From positions 3,100,001 through 3,164,000 of the forward strand of contig CP103804.1 of the NCBI GenBank assembly GCA_024919175.1: 64,000 nucleotides of DNA, in the 5' to 3' direction. Of the stretch, positions 33,731-40,609 are shown in pieces (positions within the stretch are counted from its first letter, which is position 1; every line of letters begins with the position of its first letter). Position numbers and translations under genes: made by a program. Under the pieces are notes generated by a model that did not search any database, was not told where the DNA came from, and saw nothing but the letters and a program-made list of their open reading frames with translations. This stretch comes from Clostridioides difficile. Its GTDB lineage: Bacteria > Bacillota > Clostridia > Peptostreptococcales > Peptostreptococcaceae.

Positions 33731-33760
33731 GAATAATTTTAACTATAAACATTCAAACTA
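33731..33760 (+). promoter_or_regulatory. Candidate forespore (sigma-F/G) promoter of pdaA
   Basis: GAATA (33731-33735), an 18-bp spacer and CAAACTA (33754-33760) resemble the sigma-F/sigma-G pattern G-x-ATA and CA-xxx-TA, about 50 bp before the gene. Expected for a cortex-modifying enzyme, but weak evidence by itself. Confidence 0.35.
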
Positions 33761-33806
33761 TATTGTAAGAAATATTTACTTGAAATTTTAAATAAGAGGT
33801 GAAATT

Positions 33807-34631
33807 GTGAAAAAAGATAGCCTAAAAAAATACATTATGATAGGAGCATTTGCTCTAATACTTTTTGGAATTGCTAGTATAAACTTTAAATCATTAGATA
33901 AAACAAAAACGCAAATTTCTAGTCCAACGCTTGATACGCATGAATATGATTGGTATTTTAATCCTAGAGAAGATGGAAAACAACCTTCCCCTATAAAAGA
34001 AGCCAATTTTTTTAAGAAATATGACTCATATTATGTAGGCAACCCTAATGAAAAAGTTATATACTTATCATTTGATGCTGGATATGAAAGTGGAAACACT
34101 CCAAAGTTACTAGACACACTAAAAAAACACAATGCAAAGGCACAGTTTTTCGTAGTTGAAAGTTATATAAAAAGTAATCCAGATTTAATAAAACGTATGG
34201 AAAAAGAAGGACATTTAGTTTGTAATCATTCAAAAAGTCATCCATCAATGGCTGGGATTACAGATTTTGAGAAATTCAAAGAAGAAATTACAAGCGTAGA
34301 AAAAGCATATAAAGATGTTACTGGAAAAGAAATGCCTAAATATTTTAGACCACCAATGGGTAAATTTAGTGAACAATCTCTAAAATACACACAAGACTTG
34401 GGTTATAAATCTATATTTTGGAGTTTTGCTTATGTAGATTGGTATGAAAAGAAACAACCTACTCATGAATTTGCTAAAAACAAAATTTACTCTAGAACAC
34501 ATCCTGGTGCAATAGTTTTATTACATCCAAATTCTTCAACTAATACTGAGATATTGGATGAAGTACTTACACATTGGGAAAAAGAAGGTTATAAACTTAA
34601 GACACTTGACTATTTAAGCAGTAAAAAATAA
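33807..34631 (+). CDS. pdaA: Delta-lactam-biosynthetic de-N-acetylase PdaA1
   Basis: The 274-residue protein has an N-terminal signal anchor (IMIGAFALILFGIASI) and a carbohydrate esterase 4 domain. YLSFDAGYESGNTPKLLD replaces the usual FDDG with FDAG, as in PdaA; CNHSKSHPSM provides the metal His pair; RPPMGKFSEQSLKYTQDLGY, FWSFAYVDW and GAIVLLHPNSSTN follow. PdaA removes acetyl from muramic acid so that muramic delta-lactam can form in the spore cortex, which is required for normal germination and heat resistance. The GTG start is behind AAGAGGTG. By motif content and its place beside cotE I equate it with C. difficile PdaA1. Confidence 0.93.
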   Translation: MKKDSLKKYIMIGAFALILFGIASINFKSLDKTKTQISSPTLDTHEYDWYFNPREDGKQPSPIKEANFFKKYDSYYVGNPNEKVIYLSFDAGYESGNTPKLLDTLKKHNAKAQFFVVESYIKSNPDLIKRMEKEGHLVCNHSKSHPSMAGITDFEKFKEEITSVEKAYKDVTGKEMPKYFRPPMGKFSEQSLKYTQDLGYKSIFWSFAYVDWYEKKQPTHEFAKNKIYSRTHPGAIVLLHPNSSTNTEILDEVLTHWEKEGYKLKTLDYLSSKK

Positions 34632-34645
34632 CATTTTAATAAAAA

Positions 34646-34714
34646 TAAAACTCCATCTCGAATTATAGTAAAAATAAACCTATTTATAAATACTTTAATT
34701 CTTGATGGAGTTTT
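34646..34714. terminator. Bidirectional terminator after pdaA
   Basis: AAAACTCCATC and GATGGAGTTTT close a stem that continues through AATT and AGTA/TACT pairs inside. It separates pdaA from the convergent GNAT gene. Confidence 0.75.
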
Positions 34715-34726
34715 GTGTATTTAAAA

Positions 34727-35512
34727 TTATGTAAAAAGAATTGTCCATTCATTTATCTCTTCATATCCTATATTATGATATATTTTTCCTGCTATTTCAT
34801 TATTATAAAAAAGACATGGTATTTTACCTTCTGCCAATAGTTCTTTACTTAAATTGTATACCATATAGCTAGCAAATCCTTTTTTTCTATGCTCTTTGTC
34901 TGTACTTACAGAAACTATCATTGCCAAAAAACTAGTTTCCATACCAGTTGATACAGTACTAATCATAGTATTATTATCTTTTATAAAATAGGCTCTTACA
35001 TTGCCTTCCTTTAAGTATTCTTTTCTTGCTTCTATGTAATTTGGACTTACCTTATATCCTGATTTATTTAAAAGTTTTCCTATTTCATCAATGTCTTTTT
35101 CATATGCCTTTTCTATCTTATATTCATTCATAGTAGAAAAGTCCAGCTCTTTTATTTTCCTTAATATACAAAATTTATTATCCAATTTTTCATAAAAATC
35201 TTTGTACATACTCACTAGTCTATCTATTACACACTTTTTTCCACTTATACTTTCTATATCTAATCCTTTTATATGGCTTTCCATTTCTTCTACATCAAAA
35301 TTATTTTCTAAACTATAGATTATAAGTGTTGACTTATTTTTTAATATTATAGAAGTTATACTGCCTTCTTTTGTCTGAGACCATACTTCTTGAGAATCAG
35401 AACTAAATCCATAGTTTTCAACATATCCAATTATAAATAAGTTTAAGCTTTCTTCATGTGATACATATTGCCAGAATTTTTTTTCTAAAGTATTATCTAT
35501 TTTTACAATCAA
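34727..35512 (-). CDS. GNAT family N-acetyltransferase, two-domain form
   Basis: The 261-residue product has an N-terminal degenerate acetyltransferase-like half (about 1-125) and a C-terminal GNAT domain (about 130-261). In the latter, MIVSVSTDKEHRKKGFASYM (about 195-214) contains the R/Q-x-x-G-x-G/A loop as RKKGFA, and IAGKIYHNIGYEEINEW is the end motif. This layout resembles Firmicute GNATs of unknown substrate. A TTG start is used, behind AAAGGAGGAT. It is monocistronic. Confidence 0.75.
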   Translation of the reverse strand: MIVKIDNTLEKKFWQYVSHEESLNLFIIGYVENYGFSSDSQEVWSQTKEGSITSIILKNKSTLIIYSLENNFDVEEMESHIKGLDIESISGKKCVIDRLVSMYKDFYEKLDNKFCILRKIKELDFSTMNEYKIEKAYEKDIDEIGKLLNKSGYKVSPNYIEARKEYLKEGNVRAYFIKDNNTMISTVSTGMETSFLAMIVSVSTDKEHRKKGFASYMVYNLSKELLAEGKIPCLFYNNEIAGKIYHNIGYEEINEWTILFT

Positions 35513-35699
35513 GTGTTTATCCTCCTTTTATGTTAATAATGATATACCTTATAATTTATAGTATCATTTAAAGTTATTAACTTCTACTAAATATTCTAAA
35601 TTTTTTTAAATAATTTAAATTTATAAATTTTTCAGAAAAATCAATCAGTGATTATATGATATTTTCAACTTTACAAAATTGAACTATATTTTTAAATTT

Positions 35700-35834
35700 C
35701 TATGCAATATGTTGGTATTTCTGTTTATATTCTCTTAATGCCTCATCCCAAGCTTCTTCTACTGAGATACCTCTCTTAGTTGCAATCCTTTGTGCTAATT
35801 CTATTATTCTCATAGCTTTTCTTGATATATTCAT
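35700..35834 (-). CDS. Small protein of 44 residues
   Basis: The frame reads MNISRKAMRIIELAQRI then ATKRGISVEEAWDEALREY and ends KQKYQHIA before TAG. The ribosome binding site AGAGGAGGAAA lies at ideal spacing before the ATG (35834-35832), the strongest argument that it is a gene. The sequence is amphipathic and helical, with basic N-terminal and mixed C-terminal residues and no membrane segment. A loose likeness to small helix-turn-helix or Arc-like peptides is possible, but no family is assigned. It lies alone between the GNAT gene and hxlR. Confidence 0.65.
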   Translation of the reverse strand: MNISRKAMRIIELAQRIATKRGISVEEAWDEALREYKQKYQHIA

Positions 35835-36059
35835 ATATTTTCCTCCTCTAAATTTTCATAATTTATTTTAAAATTTTTTAATTTGCATCAAATATATTAT
35901 TTACTTATATATTACTAACTATTTGTGTACTAAATGTGAACTATATTAGAAGAAATTTAGAACTTAATAAAACACAAATTTTATATATACTTCATATAGA
36001 TTTGTCATATTATAAAAGCAGTGATATAATTTATTATCATTTTATGGAGGTGATATATT

Positions 36060-36425
36060 ATGAAAATAAGAGATGAATATACATGTCCTCTTGAAATTGT
36101 ACATGACATCATTAAAGGGAAATGGAAGACTATAATTGTATTTAAATTGAGACAATGTAATAAAACATTCTCTGACTTGGAGCATAGTATAGATGGAATA
36201 AGTCAAAAAATGTTAATCCAGCAATTAAAAGAACTTCGAGAATTTGGCATTGTTGATAAAATCAGTTCAACTGGATATCCATTACATACTGAATATTTTC
36301 TCACTAATCGTGGCAAAAAAATGCTACAAGCTGTAGAAATAATGCAAGAAATAGGTATAGAATATATGCTTGAACATGGGCAACAAGAATTTTTAGACAA
36401 TAAAGGAATCTGTTATAATAAATAG
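36060..36425 (+). CDS. HxlR family transcriptional regulator
   Basis: The 121-residue winged-helix protein matches HxlR: DEYTCPLEIVHDIIKGKWKT (Cys9, the conserved near-N-terminal cysteine often used for redox or electrophile sensing), FSDLEHSIDGISQKMLIQQLKELREFGIV as the recognition region, and YFLTNRGKKML as the wing. It is followed 77 bp later by an isochorismatase-like hydrolase in the same direction, the probable target. GGAGGTGAT precedes the ATG. Confidence 0.9.
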   Translation: MKIRDEYTCPLEIVHDIIKGKWKTIIVFKLRQCNKTFSDLEHSIDGISQKMLIQQLKELREFGIVDKISSTGYPLHTEYFLTNRGKKMLQAVEIMQEIGIEYMLEHGQQEFLDNKGICYNK

Positions 36426-36502
36426 TTCTATACATACCAAAAAGTAAGTAATTTACATTTCCTTCATGAGCATTATAATAAAAATAGATAGGGGGTATAA
36501 AT

Positions 36503-37057
36503 ATGTCTATAGCTTTACTTTTAATTGATATTCAAAATGATTATTTTAAGAATGGTAAATGTGAATTATTTAATACAGAAAAAACTGCTGAAAATGCTAA
36601 AAAAATACTCACACTCTTTAGAAAAAATAACTTACCAATTATTCATGTGCAGCATATATCAATGAGTTCAACAGCATCATTCTTTCTACCTGACACTTAT
36701 GGTTCAAAAATAAATAAAATTGTTTTTCCACTTGATAATGAAGAAATTGTCATTAAGCATACACCAGATAGTTTTTTTAAAACACGTTTACAAAGTTTTC
36801 TTGAAGAAAAAAACATAAATAAATTAGTAATTTGTGGAATGATGAGCCATCTGTGTATTGATACAAGTGTAAGAACAGCAAAGAAACTCGGATACGATAT
36901 TACTCTCATAGAGGATGCTTGCACAACAAAAAATTTATTTTGGGATGACAAAGAGATTCATGCTGAGACTGTACATCAAGTATTTATGGCATCTTTACAA
37001 AATAGTTTTGCAGATATAAAAAATACAGAAATTTTTTTGTCTAATTATTGTAAATAA
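36503..37057 (+). CDS. Isochorismatase-family cysteine hydrolase
   Basis: The 184-residue enzyme has the cysteine hydrolase triad: Asp in LLIDIQNDYF (about 8), Lys in IVIKHTPDSFF (about 90) and Cys in ICGMMSHLCIDTSVRTA (about 120). It may act as a nicotinamidase-like amidase or other amide/ester hydrolase. The family is often next to HxlR or MarR regulators responding to reactive compounds. The order hxlR then hydrolase and AGGGGG before the ATG suggest a regulated pair; the substrate is not deducible. Confidence 0.85.
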   Translation: MSIALLLIDIQNDYFKNGKCELFNTEKTAENAKKILTLFRKNNLPIIHVQHISMSSTASFFLPDTYGSKINKIVFPLDNEEIVIKHTPDSFFKTRLQSFLEEKNINKLVICGMMSHLCIDTSVRTAKKLGYDITLIEDACTTKNLFWDDKEIHAETVHQVFMASLQNSFADIKNTEIFLSNYCK

Positions 37058-37074
37058 AAATATTTACCATTATA

Positions 37075-37107
37075 AAGAGCAAACTTAATTAATTTAAGTT
37101 TGCTCTT
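37075..37107 (+). terminator. Terminator after the isochorismatase gene
   Basis: AAGAGCAAACTTAA (37075-37088) and TTAAGTTTGCTCTT (37094-37107) form a perfect 14-bp stem. The T tract after it is weak. Confidence 0.65.
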
Positions 37108-37277
37108 CAATCGTATAATCTTATATATCCCTTCTAGCATTTTTATATACATAAAATACTTTTCTCTATTTTAGATTTAGATGAAACAGTCATATAATTT
37201 TCAAATGTTACTATATCCACATAAAAAATGTAGTGTTATAGTATATATAATATTACATAAAAGGGGGTGCTAGATAG

Positions 37278-37952
37278 ATGAATAATCATATACTTATTCA
37301 ATTTGAATATATAGCAAGAATCATTATTGCTGGTTTATGTGGAGCTTTGATTGGATATGAAAGAAAGAATAGGCTAAAAGAAGCTGGAATCCGAACTCAT
37401 TTTATAGTAGCACTAGGATCAGCACTTATAATCATTGTTTCCAAATATGGATTTGATGATGTAGTAGGTACTCCAGGGATTGGTTTAGACCCTGCCCGTG
37501 TTGCAGCACAGGTTGTCAGTGGAATAGGTTTTTTAGGAGCTGGATTAATATTTATCAGAAATCAATCAGTAAGTGGACTTACTACAGCTGCTGGTATATG
37601 GGCGACAGCAGGTACAGGACTTGCAATTGGTTGTGGATTATACTTACTTGGTATTGTTTCAAGCATTATTATTGTTATCACACAAATACTACTTCATAGA
37701 GATAGGAAATGGATGAAACTCCCTACTGCAGAACAGGTCTCTCTTAAAATTTCTAACAGCACTGATTCAATCTCATATATTGAAGAAAAATTTAAGCAAT
37801 CTAAAATTGAAATTATAAATATGAATATTAAACGCATTGATGGAGATTGGCTAGAAGTAATTATCTATACTAAATTACCTAAAGGATACAAAAAGACGAA
37901 TCTATTAAAGTTGTTTAGTGATAATCCTCTTATAGAATCTTTAGAGATATAA
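37278..37952 (+). CDS. MgtC/SapB family membrane protein
   Basis: The 224-residue protein has the MgtC N-terminal membrane domain with four helices: IIIAGLCGALIGYERKNRLKEAGIRTHFIVALGSALI (about 13-49) is the signature, followed by DPARVAAQVVSGIGFLGAGLIF and GLTTAAGIWATAGTGLAIGCG. A C-terminal soluble ACT-like domain (about 150-224) follows. MgtC proteins are linked to growth at low magnesium and to control of ATP synthase and virulence in some bacteria. AGGGGGTG precedes the ATG. No recognisable M-box is present in the 220-bp leader. Confidence 0.88.
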   Translation: MNNHILIQFEYIARIIIAGLCGALIGYERKNRLKEAGIRTHFIVALGSALIIIVSKYGFDDVVGTPGIGLDPARVAAQVVSGIGFLGAGLIFIRNQSVSGLTTAAGIWATAGTGLAIGCGLYLLGIVSSIIIVITQILLHRDRKWMKLPTAEQVSLKISNSTDSISYIEEKFKQSKIEIINMNIKRIDGDWLEVIIYTKLPKGYKKTNLLKLFSDNPLIESLEI

Positions 37953-37959
37953 TATAAAA

Positions 37960-37990
37960 AATAGACTAGCTAAACACTAGTCTATTTCTT
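37960..37990. terminator. Bidirectional terminator after mgtC-like gene
   Basis: AATAGACTAG (37960-37969) and CTAGTCTATT (37977-37986) form a perfect 10-bp stem with a 7-nt loop between two convergent genes. Confidence 0.85.
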
Positions 37991-37995
37991 TGTTC

Positions 37996-38703
37996 CTAAT
38001 AACATATTTTACAAGCTACATATCCATTTGCTTCTGCTTCTTCTCTACTCATTGAAATTGCACCTTCCATATTATGTGCAGTAGGAGAAGAATGATATTT
38101 ATTTGATTTAGATTTTCCTCCATTTGCATATACAGTTTCAGATGTTTTTTGGTTGGTTGGATTTGATTCTTCAGTTTTATGATTTGGAGCTTGAGCGTTT
38201 TCCGTTGACTTATCAGCGTTTTCTTTAGCAAGTTTTTCTGCTTTTTCCTTTTCTGCTTTTTCCTTTTCTGCTTTTTCCTTTTCTGCTTTTTCCTTCTGAG
38301 CTAATTCTAAATCTTCTTGTTTTTTCTTTTCTTCTAACTCTTGTTTCTCTAATTTGTCTTTTTCTTCTTTTGCTTTTAATTCTTGTTTTTCTTTTACTTC
38401 CTTGTCTTTTATATCCTGTTCTTCTTCTTTTCTTTGTATTTCTTGTTGCTCATTTAAATTAGGTTCTGTTGCTACTTTGAATATTGCTCCCCACCATGCC
38501 CAATTGAACATTAAGAGTATAAATATCACAAGTAAGCTTACAACAATTTTTAATGTTTTTAATAATTTATTACTATTTTTATTTATACTCTTTACTAAAA
38601 ATAGAATAGAAAATAATAATAATGTTAATGGTAATAATAAAATTCCTATAATGACAATTAATATTTTTTGCCAACTTTTCAATACTTTAAATTTCTCAAA
38701 CAT
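37996..38703 (-). CDS. Membrane protein with Lys/Glu coiled coil and C-terminal Cys/His motif
   Basis: The 235-residue product has two membrane helices (about 15-36 and 47-70), then a long charged coiled coil (about 80-165) containing four tandem KAEKE units, a disordered Ser/Thr/Asn linker and a C-terminal module. That module (YHSSPTAHNM, then SREEAEANGYVACKICY) resembles the Ada-like zinc-binding domain found at the ends of nucleases and surface proteins, normally with YH-x-C and PCKVC. Here the first Cys is replaced, leaving two His and two Cys as possible ligands. The KAEKE stretch is encoded by a 15-bp tandem repeat. Function unknown. Confidence 0.7.
   Translation of the reverse strand: MFEKFKVLKSWQKILIVIIGILLLPLTLLLFSILFLVKSINKNSNKLLKTLKIVVSLLVIFILLMFNWAWWGAIFKVATEPNLNEQQEIQRKEEEQDIKDKEVKEKQELKAKEEKDKLEKQELEEKKKQEDLELAQKEKAEKEKAEKEKAEKEKAEKLAKENADKSTENAQAPNHKTEESNPTNQKTSETVYANGGKSKSNKYHSSPTAHNMEGAISMSREEAEANGYVACKICY
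38237..38296. repeat. 15-bp tandem repeat, four copies
   Basis: The unit TCTGCTTTTTCCTTT is repeated four times in register with the reading frame (one KAEKE pentapeptide each on the minus strand). The last copy differs at its final base. Such perfect repeats can change copy number by slippage. Confidence 0.9.
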
Positions 38704-39146
38704 AAATTTCCCTCCAAAACATTAAGTTAACTACTTTATTATCCATAACTATTAATCTAATAAGATTTATGTATGATAAATATTGATATTAATTTTTAAT
38801 AATCCCTTAATTTTCATCCTATATCCCCCTCTTTATACATTATTAATTAAATTATATAGTAAACAAATAATAAATGTTGTCGAAAATCAAAATTATATAT
38901 TCTTATCTAAATATAATTATAATTATTGCTAATTTTCAATCTAACTAATATCTACTTATACTTTATAATTGCTATAAAATATAATTAAGACTTACTCTCA
39001 TATCACACATAAAATGAAAATTTAAATAGTAACTCTTTTAAAAGGCATTAGAATATAATTTGCCACCGATTTTATAATACGGTGGCAAATCGGTGGCAAA
39101 TTTAAATTTTTTTATGTTATTTATTGTCTAATTCATTGAAATTTAG
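38704..39146. other. Intergenic region with a possible 16-codon leader frame and a GC hairpin
   Basis: On the minus strand an AGAGGGGGAT site (38832-38823) precedes a 16-codon frame (38817-38767, MKIKGLLKININIYHT), 63 bp before the coiled-coil membrane protein; it may be a leader peptide or chance. The right end holds the repeated hairpin at 39059-39100. Otherwise I see only AT-rich sequence. Confidence 0.3.
39059..39100 (-). terminator. Terminator-like hairpin with duplicated arm
   Basis: TTTGCCACCG (39059-39068) is complementary to two tandem copies of CGGTGGCAAA (39080-39089 and 39091-39100). On the minus strand this follows the MerR gene and can form either of two mutually exclusive 10-bp stems. 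Confidence 0.6.
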
Positions 39147-39956
39147 CTATTTAGTTATAGGAACTTGAATTTCAGTTACAAATTCATCTACAATCCCAGT
39201 TTCATGTATATCTATTTTATATATCTCTATTGGTGCAGCATTTATTTTATAATTATTTTCTTCTATAAATCTAAATACTTTTTCCATATAGATTTTATTA
39301 TTAGAGTTACTTCCAGTATAATTTAATGTTACATAGTACCCTTCATCAAAAACTATATTATATATCTCCTCATTATCTTCCAAAAAACAAAATACAGACT
39401 TAAATTCATTAAATATACCATTATTGATTGCTTCAATAGAAAAAGCAGAACCAATATTATTGTTTCCAAGTATATTAAATCTATCTTCATATTCTTTTTG
39501 AAGCTTTTGAATTAAGAAATCAAAATCTTCGTCTCTTTCTATATCAGCATTTAATTCTAATGCTTTCCTTTTTTCTATATATACAATTTCTATTTCGTCT
39601 ATTTCAGTATTTTGAATCACACTTTCAATTGAACTTAATCTTGTTATAATATTTTCCTTGTGACTTACAAGTTCAAATATCTTTTTATCAATTAAATCCA
39701 ATTCTTCATTTAATATAGTTTTTGTAGATTCTATACTTCTATCATCTAAATATTCTTTTATTTTTTTCATTGGAAAATTCAAACTTCTAAATTCTTTTAT
39801 CAAATTCAATTTCCATATATCAGATATATTATACATTCTATATCCATTAGTATCTCTAAATGGTTTTAAAATTCCTATTTCTTCATAGTACATTAAAGAA
39901 TCTCTTCCTATACCATATATTTTAGATATTTCTCCTATTTTATAATAATCTTTCAT
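39147..39956 (-). CDS. MerR family regulator with C-terminal effector-binding domain
   Basis: The 269-residue protein has an N-terminal MerR helix-turn-helix and wing (YKIGEISKIYGIGRDSLMYYEEIGIL, then NGYRMYNISDIWKLNLIKEFRSL), a dimerisation coiled coil (about 75-120) and a C-terminal GyrI/BmrR-like effector domain (about 125-269, ending EIYKIDIHETGIVDEFVTEIQVPI). The last carries the final beta-strand with Glu usual for binding cationic drugs or hydrophobic ligands. Such proteins activate efflux genes from promoters with a 19-bp spacer; no target lies next to it, but see the promoter at 46451-46481. GGAGGAT precedes the ATG. Confidence 0.88.
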   Translation of the reverse strand: MKDYYKIGEISKIYGIGRDSLMYYEEIGILKPFRDTNGYRMYNISDIWKLNLIKEFRSLNFPMKKIKEYLDDRSIESTKTILNEELDLIDKKIFELVSHKENIITRLSSIESVIQNTEIDEIEIVYIEKRKALELNADIERDEDFDFLIQKLQKEYEDRFNILGNNNIGSAFSIEAINNGIFNEFKSVFCFLEDNEEIYNIVFDEGYYVTLNYTGSNSNNKIYMEKVFRFIEENNYKINAAPIEIYKIDIHETGIVDEFVTEIQVPITK

Positions 39957-40609
39957 TTATATAATAATATCCTCCATGATTATATTTTTGCTTAAAAACA
40001 ACTATCTTGTCTACTTCACTAATTCTATTTTAGAATATACTAAAAAATCTTCTAAAACAAGGATTCAAAAATAAATTGTATTTAGCTAACTATCTAAATA
40101 TATCTATATTTTGTTCATTATTCCATTATAATATTGACTATGATATTTCTGACTTGAAGCTTTTCAAAAGATATATTTGACTTTATATTTACATCTATGC
40201 CATTATATTTTTAAAAGTTATTAAATTAAAATTTCAATTTATATAATTAATGACAATCATTCAACTACATAATTAATAACAATCGTTCGACAAATTGATG
40301 ATAAAATTTCCACTATATGCTATAAGTTAATATATAATGCAATAAAATCAAGCTTATTTTTAAGTCACTAAGCTATTTAAAGTAATTAAATTTAATTTAT
40401 TTGTATTTTTATAATAAAATAATTTAATGCTATAAATCATAGTTAACACAGATAAAATAAGTGTTTATATAAAAAACCTGATTTTACTTAAAATATTGCA
40501 TAAAATTTTCTTATTTCATAAAAATGTCATAGTTCAACAAAGTTTTCTAATTTAAAAGTATTAATGTATAATATAATTAATTTATATAATAGTAAGAAAG
40601 GGGAATATC
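39957..40609. other. 650-bp AT-rich spacer before the GGDEF gene
   Basis: No credible gene is seen. The most organised part is an imperfect 23-bp direct repeat (40243-40265 and 40269-40291, 3 mismatches, 26-bp period) containing AATxACAATCxTTC. No c-di-GMP riboswitch consensus was recognised. Confidence 0.5.
40243..40291. repeat. Imperfect direct repeat, possible regulatory site
   Basis: Two copies of a 23-bp sequence (core TAATTAATGACAATC in copy 1, TAATTAATAACAATC in copy 2) at 40243 and 40269 differ at 3 positions. The 26-bp period is about 2.5 helical turns. Confidence 0.4.

Noticed and set aside
37068..37277. Possible M-box magnesium riboswitch before the MgtC-like gene
   Set aside because: None of the conserved M-box loops can be found; only a weak AT-rich dyad is present.
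40251..40265. Fur-box-like TGACAATCATT in the spacer before the GGDEF gene
   Set aside because: Only one half resembles the TGATAATCATTATCA consensus and the second copy is worse, so a Fur site is not supported.
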